Notes: generated by a model not told the origin, from the letters alone. Shown: positions 9,774 to 18,807, counted from the first letter of the stretch. The stretch: DNA of 64,000 nucleotides from Chloroflexota bacterium (GCA_021325635.1 JAJPGV010000046.1:97762-161761); one strand, 5' to 3'. Numbers and translations are program-made.

Positions 9774-10910
9774 GTGAAGTCCACCTCGCTTTGGTGCCTT
9801 ACTGCCGTTCTGGCCACCCTGCTGCTGGGCGCTTGCGGCTCTTCGACGGCCCCGACCGGGGCACCAGCAGCCCAAACGAGCCCCGCTTCGGCCACCTCTA
9901 CTTCCGATTGGGACCAGGTCGTCGCTGCCGCCAAGAAGGAGGGCAAGGTGGTCATTGCCGGGCCGAATTATGCGCTCTGGACGCAGGGCCTGCAGACCTT
10001 CTCCAAGGCTTACCCCGACATCAAGGTCGAGATCACCGAGTTCAACTCACGCGACTTCTGGACGCGCCTCGCTACCGAGCGCAAAGCGGGCCAGTACCTG
10101 TGGGATTTGCGCATCGGCGGCCCTGACCCGCAGGTGTTCGACGCCCTCAAGAACGGCAGCCTGGCGCCGGTGCGGCCGCTGTTGGTCCGGCCCGACGTGA
10201 CGGATCCGAACAGATGGTTCGGCGGCATCAACGGCCTTTACGCCGACAGCGCCAAGCAGTCACTGCTCAGCTTCGTGGCCGAGGCTGGCTACGAAGCGTA
10301 CATCAACCGCGACTTCGTTCCCGACTCTGCCCTGTCCACCTATGAGCAGCTGCTCGACCCACGCTGGAATGGCAAGATCGCCATCCAGGATCCGACCGGA
10401 GGCGCCGGCCTGGGCAGCGCCACGACGATGCTCGTAGCCCACGGCGAGCAGTACCTACGCGACCTCTTCGGCAAGCAGAAGCCGCTGCTGACGAGGGATC
10501 AGCGCCAGGAAGCCGAGTGGGCCGTGCGCGGCACGTACCCGATTGGCATCGGCATCGTGCCGACCGACCTGGAGCTGTTCCGCAGCCAGGGGCTGAAGTT
10601 CAACATCCAGGGGCTCGATTTCCCGCGCAAGCTTTCGTCCGGCTCGGGCGGCATTCAGCTCATCGACAAGGCCCCCCACCCCAACGCCGCCAAGGTGTAC
10701 GTCAACTGGCTGCTGAGCCAGCAGGCGCAGACCGACATCTCGAAGCTAGCGGGGGTCAACAGCCGCCGCCTGGACGTGCCGTCCGGCAATCCTGACCCCA
10801 CCGCCGTCCTCGATCCCAAGCACGTGGCCGACTACGTGCCCCATCAGTCTGAAGAGCTGCTGCCTCAACGCGAGAAGGCAGCCGCTATTGCTAAGGAGTT
10901 GCTGCAGTAA
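9774..10910 (+). CDS. lipoprotein substrate-binding protein, iron/family-1 type
   Basis: The 378-residue protein has a lipoprotein signal peptide with lipobox LGAC (Cys21), a short Ala/Ser/Thr linker, then a two-lobed periplasmic-binding fold starting at WDQVVAAAKKEGKVVI. The C-terminal signature is APHPNAAKVYVNWLLSQ. This is the type seen in Fe3+ and 2-aminoethylphosphonate binding proteins; the actual ligand is unknown. The GTG at 9774 is preceded by a perfect AAGGAGG. No ABC permease or ATPase gene is nearby. Its stop overlaps the start of the Gfo/Idh gene (TAATG). It is a clear paralogue of the proteins at 52060 and 54938. Confidence 0.92.
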   Translation: MKSTSLWCLTAVLATLLLGACGSSTAPTGAPAAQTSPASATSTSDWDQVVAAAKKEGKVVIAGPNYALWTQGLQTFSKAYPDIKVEITEFNSRDFWTRLATERKAGQYLWDLRIGGPDPQVFDALKNGSLAPVRPLLVRPDVTDPNRWFGGINGLYADSAKQSLLSFVAEAGYEAYINRDFVPDSALSTYEQLLDPRWNGKIAIQDPTGGAGLGSATTMLVAHGEQYLRDLFGKQKPLLTRDQRQEAEWAVRGTYPIGIGIVPTDLELFRSQGLKFNIQGLDFPRKLSSGSGGIQLIDKAPHPNAAKVYVNWLLSQQAQTDISKLAGVNSRRLDVPSGNPDPTAVLDPKHVADYVPHQSEELLPQREKAAAIAKELLQ

Positions 10911-12109
10911 TGTCCACTCAAGCGCCACCCCGCGTCCTGCGCTACGGCGTCGCCGGTCTTGGCATCGCCAGCACGCAGATCCTGCCGGAGTTCGCCGGCA
11001 GGCCGCACCTTCAGCTCACCGCGGCAGCCGACCCGCGCCCTGGCGGCCTGGAGAAGTTCGCTCAGCAGTACGGCGGCGAGACGTACGACAGCGTCGAAGC
11101 AATGTGCACGAGCCAGAATGTTGACGCCGTCTACGTCTGCACCCCTAACCACCTGCACGCCGAACACGTGATCACGGCGGCCGAGCACGGCAAACACGTC
11201 ATCGTCGAAAAGCCCATGGCCCTGACGCTGGCCGAAGCCGAAGCCATGAATGAGGCCGCCGAGCGCAACGGCGTCAAGCTGCTGTGCGGCCACACCCACA
11301 GCTTCGATCCACCGGTGCGCAAAATGCGCGAGCTGGTGCACGGCGGCGAGCTGGGCGCGCTGCGGATGATCAGCACCTGGCACTTCAATGAGTTCATGTA
11401 CCGGCCGCGTATGCCACAGGAGCTGGATGCCGCCCGCGGCGGCAACATCGTCTACAACCAGGGGCCGCACCAGCTCGACATCGTGCGGCTCATCGGCGGC
11501 GGGCTGGTGCGCAGCGTCCGCGCCATGACGGGCATCTGGGACCCCGCCCGGCGCGCGGAAGGCGCCTACTGCGCCTACCTCGAATTCGAGGACGGCACGC
11601 CGGCCACATTGGCCTACAACGGCTACGGGCATTTCGACACCGCCGAGTTCAGCGAATGGGTCGGGGAGCAGCAGCGCGACCCCGACTACAACCTCCGCAT
11701 GCGCCGCCAGCTCAGCGGCGCCAAGACGCCCGAGGATGAGTGGGCCCTCAAGGAAGCGCAGCGCTTCGGCGGCGGCCAGGAACGCGACTATCACGAGCGC
11801 CGCGGCGACCGTCCGCAATCAATCTTCGGAGTCACGATCGTCAGCTGCGAGCACGGCGACATCCGCCAGACGCCCAACGCCCTGCGCATCTACGGGGATG
11901 AAAAGGTGTGGGAGGTACCGGTGGCAGCTGGGGAGCGTGGCCGGGCCGCGGAGCTCGAGGAGCTTTACCAGGCGGTCGTCAACGATCGCCCCGTGTTCCA
12001 CGACGGTCGCTGGGGCGAAGCCACCCTGGAAGTAGTCCTCGCCATCATGCAGTCCGCCCGTGAGCATCGTGAGATCAGCCTGTCCCATCAGGTGCCCGTC
12101 ATCGACTAA
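10910..12109 (+). CDS. Gfo/Idh/MocA oxidoreductase, phthalate dihydrodiol dehydrogenase-like
   Basis: The 399-residue enzyme has an N-terminal Rossmann fold (GVAGLGIAST, about 14-23), the EKPMALT motif with the family Lys, and a C-terminal alpha/beta domain with GGNIVYNQGPHQLDIVRLIGG, which carries the His of the active site. The length and the segments STWHFNEFMYRPRMP and GIWDPARRAEGAY resemble phthalate 4,5-cis-dihydrodiol dehydrogenase (Pht4 type) more than sugar dehydrogenases. With a phthalate-type Rieske oxygenase just upstream, oxidation of an aromatic cis-dihydrodiol is a reasonable inference. It overlaps the binding protein gene by one base and is translationally coupled to it. Confidence 0.87.
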   Translation: MSTQAPPRVLRYGVAGLGIASTQILPEFAGRPHLQLTAAADPRPGGLEKFAQQYGGETYDSVEAMCTSQNVDAVYVCTPNHLHAEHVITAAEHGKHVIVEKPMALTLAEAEAMNEAAERNGVKLLCGHTHSFDPPVRKMRELVHGGELGALRMISTWHFNEFMYRPRMPQELDAARGGNIVYNQGPHQLDIVRLIGGGLVRSVRAMTGIWDPARRAEGAYCAYLEFEDGTPATLAYNGYGHFDTAEFSEWVGEQQRDPDYNLRMRRQLSGAKTPEDEWALKEAQRFGGGQERDYHERRGDRPQSIFGVTIVSCEHGDIRQTPNALRIYGDEKVWEVPVAAGERGRAAELEELYQAVVNDRPVFHDGRWGEATLEVVLAIMQSAREHREISLSHQVPVID

Positions 12110-12301
12110 CTGGCTCAGGGCCGGGAGTGCACCCGTCGCGCGTCATTGACGCCTATTCGTAAGCGGGTTTCTGGCGATGCCAGGGCAGGGACAAGCCGCG
12201 GCCTGCATTTGCCCCGTCGTGCAGCGGCGATCTTGAGGCAGATCCAGCCGGTGCAGCGCGGGGCTTGCGCGCCGCCCGCCGGCTGTTCGCCTACGATGGT
12301 G

Positions 12302-13558
12302 CTATTCGCGGCTGAGGTCGGAACTGGGCCCATGCTCCTGCAGCTCCAGAATCCCTATCGTCCGCTTACCCAAACGGCGGGCGCCGTTGGCCGTGCAGAC
12401 CACGGAATCGCCCATACACACCGCGCGGCGGCGGCCTTCGGTCATAACCAGCGGCTTGATGATGTAGACCGAGCCCTCCTCTACGACCCAGCCGATGTCG
12501 GCCCGGCTCGAAGGCGTGAACAGCGGGCTGTCATCACCCAAGCCGCGACCGTGCATCAGCAGCCGGCCCTGGTAGGGACTGCCCTTGGCCGCTTCCTCCG
12601 GCAGCCGGGCCAGCTCACCCACCGTCACGCCTGGCTTCAACGCCTCCCACACGCGCCGCAAAGCTTCGAGCTGGATTTCCTCCATCTGCCTGAATTGATC
12701 CGTCACCGGTCCCACGTGCGCCATCTGCGTGACCTGGCCCACGTAACCAGCCCAGCGCCCCTCCACCTCGGCGTTGATGACGTCACCAACGTCGAGCTTG
12801 CGCTGCGTTGGCATGGGCCCCATCTGCGGCCAGCCTGGGGGCCCTACGTTCCACATGATCATCGTGGGCACCTCACCACCACGCTCCACCATGCTGGCCA
12901 GCATGCGGCCGTACACCAGGCACTGCGGCACACCCGGCCGCGCTTCTCGAGCCAGGACCTCGATGGCGGCTTCGCACAGCTCGACCGACCGCTCCAAGAA
13001 CGCCAGCTCTTCCCTGCTCTTCACCGAGCGCGCCTCATCCAGCAGCAGGGTGGCGTCCACGATCTCAGCATTCGGCAGCGCGGCGGCGATCTTCTCGTAC
13101 ATGCGATGCGATATCAGGCCATCGGGAAACCGGCCCACGTTGGCCAGGCCGGCCACCCCGATCCTCGCGGGAACCGGGTTTAACTCCTTCAGCCGCCCCA
13201 CTATGCAGTTCCCAAACTCGCGACCCTCGGAGCGGATGTCCTCCACCCAATCCTGCCGCCCATACCAGTGCGCTCGAGCCACGTCCGGGACCGTAACGGC
13301 GGTTACGTCACCGGCCAGGGGGAAAACGGCGCCGACCTCGAGCGAGAAGCCACCCAGCCCGGTCAAATAGCGAACGTTGGCGGAGAAATGATCGTGGTGC
13401 CCGGTGTGGGGCGGCGCCACGATCACGTCGATACGCTCGCGCTCCATCAGGCGCCGCACGCGGCTCCAGCGCCGGTCACGCTCCTCGCGGGAGAAGTGAG
13501 GCACCTCCAGCGGACCCAACGGCAGGTCGGGCTCCGGTGCTTTCACGCTCGGCTCCAT
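12302..13558 (-). CDS. M24 creatinase-fold protein lacking metal ligands
   Basis: The 418-residue protein has the two-domain pita-bread layout of aminopeptidase P/creatinase: an N-terminal creatinase domain (about 1-175) and an M24 catalytic domain (about 180-410). By eye alignment with aminopeptidase P, all five metal ligands are replaced: the two Asp by Glu and Gln (VINAEVEG, GYVGQVTQ), His by Leu (MHGRGLGDD), and two Glu by Lys and Gly (YIIKP, MGDSVV). It is therefore probably metal-free, like creatinase, rather than a peptidase. I chose the ATG at 13558 because of GAGGAG upstream; the longer frame to 13822 covers the divergent VOC gene. The paralogue is at 15421-16632. Substrate unknown. 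Confidence 0.82.
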   Translation of the reverse strand: MEPSVKAPEPDLPLGPLEVPHFSREERDRRWSRVRRLMERERIDVIVAPPHTGHHDHFSANVRYLTGLGGFSLEVGAVFPLAGDVTAVTVPDVARAHWYGRQDWVEDIRSEGREFGNCIVGRLKELNPVPARIGVAGLANVGRFPDGLISHRMYEKIAAALPNAEIVDATLLLDEARSVKSREELAFLERSVELCEAAIEVLAREARPGVPQCLVYGRMLASMVERGGEVPTMIMWNVGPPGWPQMGPMPTQRKLDVGDVINAEVEGRWAGYVGQVTQMAHVGPVTDQFRQMEEIQLEALRRVWEALKPGVTVGELARLPEEAAKGSPYQGRLLMHGRGLGDDSPLFTPSSRADIGWVVEEGSVYIIKPLVMTEGRRRAVCMGDSVVCTANGARRLGKRTIGILELQEHGPSSDLSRE

Positions 13559-13732
13559 CAGCAGCTCCTCACGGCGAACATCGTGGGCATTGTACGAAGC
13601 GCCCGTCGCCGACAGGCTGGCCACGCCAAGACCGCGGTCGGCGAGTCCTGATGAGTCACGCGCAGGGGGCGGTGCCGTATCATCGTCTCCTGCCGCTGGC
13701 GATGGAGCCGGCGAGAAGGAGGAACGACGCAT

Positions 13733-14251
13733 ATGGCAAGTCCCGCGCAGAGCAAACCATTGACGCTCGGCGAAGTAGTCAACGGTCTGGACCACATCAC
13801 CGTTCCGGTTCGCGATCTGCACCGCGCTCTTCGTTTCTACACCGAGGTTCTGCAGATGGAGCCCACCAAGCTGCCGCCTTCAGCCAAGGTGATCGCCAAG
13901 CGGCGAGCGGAAGGATCGATGCGCTTTCCCAGCGCCAACGTTCGCTATCCCCAGGGCCCCGAAATCAGCATGTTCGAGTACGACCGCGGCTTCCTGGAGT
14001 GGGATCAGGATCACCCGCACATCGCCATGTCCGTGCCCGCCGAGCACATCGACCTGTGCGCGAAGCGCTTGCGCGATATGGGGATTCCCTTTGATGGCCC
14101 CAGCCACCGTGGCCCGGCCGGCGGCGCCTCGCTGTACTTCAACGATCCGGACGGGAACAAGCTGGAGTTCCACTGCCGCAGCGGCTACACCGGCCAGGTC
14201 GAGGACCGTCCTCCCAAGTGGGAAGGCATGCGCTACGAGTGGCCGAAGTGA
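13733..14251 (+). CDS. VOC-superfamily metalloenzyme (glyoxalase/dioxygenase fold)
   Basis: The 172-residue protein holds one vicinal-oxygen-chelate unit pair. Likely metal ligands are visible: His in LDHITVPVRD, His in DHPHIAMSV, and Glu in NKLEFHC after the conserved FNDPDGN turn. Members include glyoxalase I, extradiol ring-cleavage dioxygenases and isomerases; the short single-module form does not let me pick one. The ATG at 13733 has AAGGAGG upstream. Its TGA overlaps the GTG of the following binding protein gene, making a three-gene operon with the second M24-like gene. A paralogue lies at 18143-18730. A ring-cleavage or lyase role would fit the neighbourhood, but that is inference. Confidence 0.87.
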   Translation: MASPAQSKPLTLGEVVNGLDHITVPVRDLHRALRFYTEVLQMEPTKLPPSAKVIAKRRAEGSMRFPSANVRYPQGPEISMFEYDRGFLEWDQDHPHIAMSVPAEHIDLCAKRLRDMGIPFDGPSHRGPAGGASLYFNDPDGNKLEFHCRSGYTGQVEDRPPKWEGMRYEWPK

Positions 14252-15411
14252 TTCGCCTAGGCACGCTGCCGCGCTTCATTCCCGGCCTGTTCGCGGGTTT
14301 GCTGCTCGCCAGCTGCGGCTCCGCCGCGACCGCTCCCAGCAGCTCTCAGCCCGCCTCCGGTTCAGCGGTAGCCAGCGCCAAGCCAGCCGCGTCGGCGGCC
14401 TCGGCAGCGAGCGCGCAGGCGCCCGCATCGGCCAAGCCAAGCGCGGCAGCACCCCCCTCCCAACCGGGGGTAACCGTCCGCTTGGCTACGAAGGGCTCGC
14501 CCTCAGAAGCTGCCCTGGCCATCTCACTGAAGCGTGGCTACTGGCAGAAGCAGGGATTGAACATCGAGTCGGTGGCGGCCGACAGCGGGCCCCAGATGGT
14601 GCCTGCGCTGGCCACGAACCAGCTCCAGGTTGGCGCCGGCGCGATGAGCGCATCGCTGTTCAACGCCCTCAATCGCGACGTGAACATCCGCATGGTGGCC
14701 GACTTCTCGCACGTTGGCTCAGAGAACGACACCACCCTGGCCCTGCTGGTGCGGAAGGACCTGGCCGACTCGGGCGCGGTGAAGTCAGTCGCCGACCTGA
14801 AGGGCCGCACGGTGGGCTTGGGCACGAATCCAGGGACCGTGTCCGACTTCCTGCTCGCTCGGGCGCTTGACAAGGCGGGCGCCAGCGGCATCAAGATGGA
14901 CGTGCAGTACCTGGCGTTTCCCGACATCCTGACCGCGCTGGCAAATAAGAAGATCGACGCCGGCACGCTGACCGAGCCCCTCGCGACCTCGGCCGTGCAG
15001 AAGGACATCGCCCGCGTCCTTACGCCCGCTGGGGCGGTTATCCCCGGCTCGGAGCTGTCCATCCTGCAGTTCTCGCCACAGTTCGCGGCCGATCAGTCCG
15101 CCGCCACCCGCTTCATGATCGGCTACCTGCAGGGCGTGCGCGACCACTACGACGCCTTCTTCCAGAACAAGGGCAAGGAGGAACTCATCAGCCTGCTGGT
15201 GCAGACGCTGGCCGAGAAGGATCCCAAGGTGTGGGAAACCTCAAAGCCAACGTTCACGGACCTCAACGGCAAGATCAACGTAGATGACCTCAAGGCTCAG
15301 GGAGCCTATTACAAGCAGACGGGCAACATCCAGGGCGACGTGCCCGACATCACCAAATTCGTCGATTCCAAATTCGCCGACGAAGCGGTGAAACAGATCG
15401 GAGCGCGCTGA
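14248..15411 (+). CDS. lipoprotein substrate-binding protein, NMT1/SsuA type
   Basis: The 387-residue protein starts at a GTG that overlaps the VOC stop (GTGA). It has a lipoprotein signal with Cys23 in LLASC, a roughly 50-residue Ala/Ser/Pro linker, then the NMT1-like binding fold beginning VTVRLATKGSPSEAALAISLKRGYWQKQG. Relatives bind nitrate, taurine, alkane sulfonates, aromatic sulfonates or pyrimidine precursors. The segment DLKGRTVGLGTNPGT is the usual SsuA-type ligand loop. No permease or ATPase gene accompanies it. The M24-like gene follows after nine bases. Confidence 0.9.
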   Translation: MIRLGTLPRFIPGLFAGLLLASCGSAATAPSSSQPASGSAVASAKPAASAASAASAQAPASAKPSAAAPPSQPGVTVRLATKGSPSEAALAISLKRGYWQKQGLNIESVAADSGPQMVPALATNQLQVGAGAMSASLFNALNRDVNIRMVADFSHVGSENDTTLALLVRKDLADSGAVKSVADLKGRTVGLGTNPGTVSDFLLARALDKAGASGIKMDVQYLAFPDILTALANKKIDAGTLTEPLATSAVQKDIARVLTPAGAVIPGSELSILQFSPQFAADQSAATRFMIGYLQGVRDHYDAFFQNKGKEELISLLVQTLAEKDPKVWETSKPTFTDLNGKINVDDLKAQGAYYKQTGNIQGDVPDITKFVDSKFADEAVKQIGAR

Positions 15412-15420
15412 GCCAGCGGC

Positions 15421-16632
15421 ATGATCACCGAATGGAGCCCCGACTGGAGCAACGCCGTCTTCAGTCTCGAGGAGCGCGACCGTCGCTGGGCGCTGGTTCG
15501 CGACCTCATGCGGCGCGACGGGGTCGACCTGATCATCTGTCTGCCCAACAGCCACTCACACGACAAAGCGCAGGCCGACCCCCGCTATCTCACGCAGCTC
15601 GGGGAGAACTCGGACGAGACCACTGTGGCGTTTCCGATCGAGGGCGACGTCACGGCCTGGCACTCACGTGGCGGCGTATGGCCGTCGTCCAACTGGCTCA
15701 CCGACATCCGGGCCGCCGGGCGCGGGACCGGCGGCGCCACGATCGCCGGCTGGATCCGGGAGCACCCGCACTACGCCAACGGAACGATTGCGATCGCCGG
15801 GCTGGACGCATCGCTCCTGGCGCACGTGCGGGCTGAGGAGGGCGAGGTCAACTGGGGATCGGTCGAGGTCCTTAAGCGCGCCTGCCCCCGAGCCATGTTC
15901 GTGAGCGCCACGCCCATCCTGGGCGAGGCGCGCTACCAGAAGAGCGCCGAAGAGATCGACTTCCTGCGCAAGGCCACGCACGTCGCGGAGATCACGCTGC
16001 AGGCCGTGCGCGACCATGCCCGAGCCGGAGTGCCCGAGCGGGAGGTTTTCGGCCGCATGATGTACGCCAACGCCGCCGCCGGGGGCAGCTTCACGCCCAT
16101 GTTCGGCTGGATCAGCGGGCCTTTGGGCAACACCTATCACCGCCTCGAGCAGCCCTCCTTTCGCACCCTGGCTCCGGGGGACGTGCTGTCGCTGGAGATC
16201 GAAGGCCGCTGGGGCGGCTATGTCGCGCAGATCGACCAGACCTTCTCGATTGGCCCCGCGCACCCGGACCTGGAGCACGGGATGGCGCTGGCCTACGAGT
16301 CCTTCAATCGCGTGCTGGCCCGGCTCAAGCCCGGCGTTACGGTGGGTGAGCTGGCCGACGCCGGACGGTTGACAGGAATGGACGGCCGCGCGATCACCAC
16401 GCTGACGATGCACGGCCGAGGCACGGGCGACGAAGGCCCCGGCTATTTCGGCGCGCCGCGCGACGAGCTCCGAAGCGTCGTGGTCAAAGAGGGCTGCTGC
16501 TTCATTCTCAAGCCGGCCACCGCCGTCGATGGCAAGCCCGACTATGGCCGCTGGGGTGATTCGGTCGTCGTTACCGCTGCGGGCGCCGAACGGCTCGGAA
16601 CCCGGCCGCAAGAGCTGTACGAGCTGATCTAG
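15421..16632 (+). CDS. second M24 creatinase-fold protein lacking metal ligands
   Basis: The 403-residue protein is a paralogue of the one at 12302-13558 and has the same two domains. The same five positions are altered: SLEIEG for the first Asp, YVAQIDQ for the second, MHGRGTGDE with Thr at the metal His, FILKP with Lys at the first Glu, and RWGDSVV with Gly at the second Glu. The MHG His before the lost ligand is kept, as are the surrounding glycines, so the fold is under selection. A metal-independent hydrolase or amidinohydrolase-like activity is possible. It is third in an operon with a VOC protein and an NMT1-type binding protein, which suggests the bound ligand is processed by these enzymes. 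Confidence 0.82.
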   Translation: MITEWSPDWSNAVFSLEERDRRWALVRDLMRRDGVDLIICLPNSHSHDKAQADPRYLTQLGENSDETTVAFPIEGDVTAWHSRGGVWPSSNWLTDIRAAGRGTGGATIAGWIREHPHYANGTIAIAGLDASLLAHVRAEEGEVNWGSVEVLKRACPRAMFVSATPILGEARYQKSAEEIDFLRKATHVAEITLQAVRDHARAGVPEREVFGRMMYANAAAGGSFTPMFGWISGPLGNTYHRLEQPSFRTLAPGDVLSLEIEGRWGGYVAQIDQTFSIGPAHPDLEHGMALAYESFNRVLARLKPGVTVGELADAGRLTGMDGRAITTLTMHGRGTGDEGPGYFGAPRDELRSVVVKEGCCFILKPATAVDGKPDYGRWGDSVVVTAAGAERLGTRPQELYELI

Positions 16633-16684
16633 GCGCGGTACGAGGGGGCTGCCGCGGCCGCGCGGCCGGGTGGAGGCCTGGCTT

Positions 16685-18100
16685 CTACTCCAAGCCTCGA
16701 CCGGGGCGGTCGGGCACGATCTTCAGCTCCGGGTCGACCGCCGGCCAGGGGCGGATGGGATCGGCCAGGTAGTCGTTGATGTGGCGCGCGGCCTGCAGCC
16801 CGCCGACGAAAGCGCCGTCGTTGCCGATGTTGCCGGCCACGTCACCTACCACGAACAGGCCCTTCCGAGTGGAGCGGTAATCCTCGTTCACCACCAGCCG
16901 TCCGTCCAGCGCCACGCCGTCGGGCAGCAGCGAGAAGTCCGGTCGCTGGCCAAAGGCCTTGATCACCGCGCTGGCGGGGACGACGAAGCTTGGCTCACCA
17001 GTGGGCTCGGGACGTGGACGGCCGCTCTCGTCCGGCTCTCCCAGCCGAATGCGCTGACACTCAACGCCGACGACCGCGCCGGCGTCGCGAACGATGCGCA
17101 CCGGGTTGGTGAGGAACTCGTACGGACAGCCCTCCTCCTCCATCATCTTGATGAAGCGATAGCGGTTGTAGTCCGATACCGGCATCTCTTCCGCGCCCCT
17201 GCGGTACAGCACCCGCACCTGGCTGCCGAGCCGTCTGGCGCTGCGAGCCGCGTCCTGCGCGGTGTAGCCCGCGCCCAGCACCGCGACCTCTCCGCCGGTG
17301 AATGGGGGCCGGCCGTAAGAGACGTCGCGCAGGAAGTCGAGCGCATCGTACACACCTCCCCCCTCTTCCCCCGGAACGCTCACCGCTAGGGCCCTGTACT
17401 GGCCGATGGCCAGGCACACGGCGTCGTACTCATCGAGCAGCCGCTGCACCGCGGGCCGATCCAGGGACTCACCCAGGCGCAGCTCCAGGAGCGGGCTTTC
17501 GATCTCGAGCTCACGGCGCAGCAGCGGCCGGGGCATGCGAAAGCTGGGATAGCCCACCACGAACATCCCGCCCAGCACCGGCTCGGCATCGTACAGGGTC
17601 ACGCGGTGGCCGGCACGCAGCACCCCAAGCGCCGTGGCGAGGCCGCCCGATCCGGCCCCGAGGATGGCCACGCGGCCTCCCGCGGGCGGCAGATCGATCC
17701 GCACCGCCGGATGCGCGCCGTAGTCGCCCGCAGCCCGTTCGAGGGCGCGAAGCTTGATCGGCTCGACGCCGGCGGGATACGTCCCCAGCATGGCCTGCTC
17801 GCAGAAGCGATGGCAGCAGCGCCCGAGAATACCGGCCCAGGGATGGGCGCTGCCAACCACGGTGGCGGCAGCATTGAAATCCTCACGCGCCAGTGCCTCT
17901 ACCACGCGGTTCAGATCGACGCCGAACGGGCAGGCTTTGGAGGCAGCCGTGTAGTCGAGCGAGAGCCCGCGGCGGGCTTCTTGAATCGCGGCGGCCTGAT
18001 CGTAGCCCAGCAGCACCTCGCCGAAGGAAGTAATGGCTTCCTCGTTGGTCAGCCGCCGCTCGCGGGCGGCTTGTGAAGGGCTGCCGGGATCCACAGCCAT
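16685..18100 (-). CDS. GltD-like FAD/NAD(P) oxidoreductase with degenerate Fe-S ligands
   Basis: The 471-residue protein resembles glutamate synthase small subunit and the N-terminal half of dihydropyrimidine dehydrogenase. It has an N-terminal helical domain (about 15-120), an FAD motif GAGSGGLATALG and an NAD(P) motif GAGYTAQDAARSARRLG. The normal CxxCxxxC-CP group is reduced to one Cys in KACPFGVD, and the second group GRCCHRFCEQAM has Met where the last Cys should be, so the two [4Fe-4S] clusters are probably absent or incomplete. No GltB large subunit is present. It may supply electrons to a partner such as the Rieske oxygenase; this is speculation. It lies 42 bases after a VOC gene in the same direction. 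Confidence 0.82.
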   Translation of the reverse strand: MAVDPGSPSQAARERRLTNEEAITSFGEVLLGYDQAAAIQEARRGLSLDYTAASKACPFGVDLNRVVEALAREDFNAAATVVGSAHPWAGILGRCCHRFCEQAMLGTYPAGVEPIKLRALERAAGDYGAHPAVRIDLPPAGGRVAILGAGSGGLATALGVLRAGHRVTLYDAEPVLGGMFVVGYPSFRMPRPLLRRELEIESPLLELRLGESLDRPAVQRLLDEYDAVCLAIGQYRALAVSVPGEEGGGVYDALDFLRDVSYGRPPFTGGEVAVLGAGYTAQDAARSARRLGSQVRVLYRRGAEEMPVSDYNRYRFIKMMEEEGCPYEFLTNPVRIVRDAGAVVGVECQRIRLGEPDESGRPRPEPTGEPSFVVPASAVIKAFGQRPDFSLLPDGVALDGRLVVNEDYRSTRKGLFVVGDVAGNIGNDGAFVGGLQAARHINDYLADPIRPWPAVDPELKIVPDRPGRGLE

Positions 18101-18142
18101 TACGCCACTACCTGAACGTGGCGAATCGCGCGAATGGTTGCC

Positions 18143-18730
18143 TCAGAGTGGCTTGCGCCGCGCGCGCAAATCGGCCAGCTTGGCTTCGAGCATGCTGCTC
18201 GCTTCGGCCTCCCGCTCGGCGGACGGCCAGGAGTGAATCACCGTCTGCTCTTTGTCATACGGCCCCACCGCCAAACGCTCCCGCAGCTCGGCAGGATAGT
18301 CCGAGCAGTGCAGCTCGAGGTGGTTCCCGTCGGGATCGTTGAAATAGATCTCACAGCCCTTGGTGCCGGCTCGCGTCATTGGGCCAACGAAGGGCACCTG
18401 CCAGTAGGTCAGCTGCTCCACCCAGCGGGGGACGTCATCGGCGGCAACGTCGAAGGCGTGATGCGGATGCGCCTGCTCAACTGTTGGCTGGCCGTAATGC
18501 TGCTCGAACAGGTCCAGCTCAATGCCATTGCACAGCTTCACGCCCACCTGCAATGCCCGCGCCAGGCCCTTGGCCACACGGTCGGGCGACGACTCGTGGT
18601 CGACCTCGCAGTTGAAGACCGCGCAGTAGAACCTGGCCGCCGCGTAGCGATCCCGCACTGGAAGCGTGAAGTGATTGAGCCCCCGAATTCGTACCTGCAT
18701 ACCGGGGTGGACTGACGTCGGCGCAGCCAT
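18143..18730 (-). CDS. VOC-superfamily metalloenzyme, second copy
   Basis: The 195-residue protein is related to the VOC protein at 13733. It keeps the His in LNHFTLPVRD, His in HPHHAFDV and Glu in NHLELHC after FNDPDGN, so the metal site looks intact. The last 40 residues form a charged helix rich in Glu, Ala and Arg that the first copy lacks. AGGAGG lies six bases before the ATG at 18730; the frame runs a further 13 codons upstream without support. Probably co-transcribed with the GltD-like gene. Confidence 0.87.
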   Translation of the reverse strand: MAAPTSVHPGMQVRIRGLNHFTLPVRDRYAAARFYCAVFNCEVDHESSPDRVAKGLARALQVGVKLCNGIELDLFEQHYGQPTVEQAHPHHAFDVAADDVPRWVEQLTYWQVPFVGPMTRAGTKGCEIYFNDPDGNHLELHCSDYPAELRERLAVGPYDKEQTVIHSWPSAEREAEASSMLEAKLADLRARRKPL

Positions 18731-18807
18731 ACTTCTGCCTCCTGAGTGCGAATCGTCGCGGCCTAACATACCACAGCGCGGCCGCCAGCTTGCGAGCAGG
18801 CGCCGGC

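Noticed and set aside
16645..16672. GC-rich palindrome between convergent M24-like and GltD-like genes as terminator
   Set aside because: The CCGCG/CGCGG stem is short, overlapping and has no T run, so I did not annotate it as a terminator.
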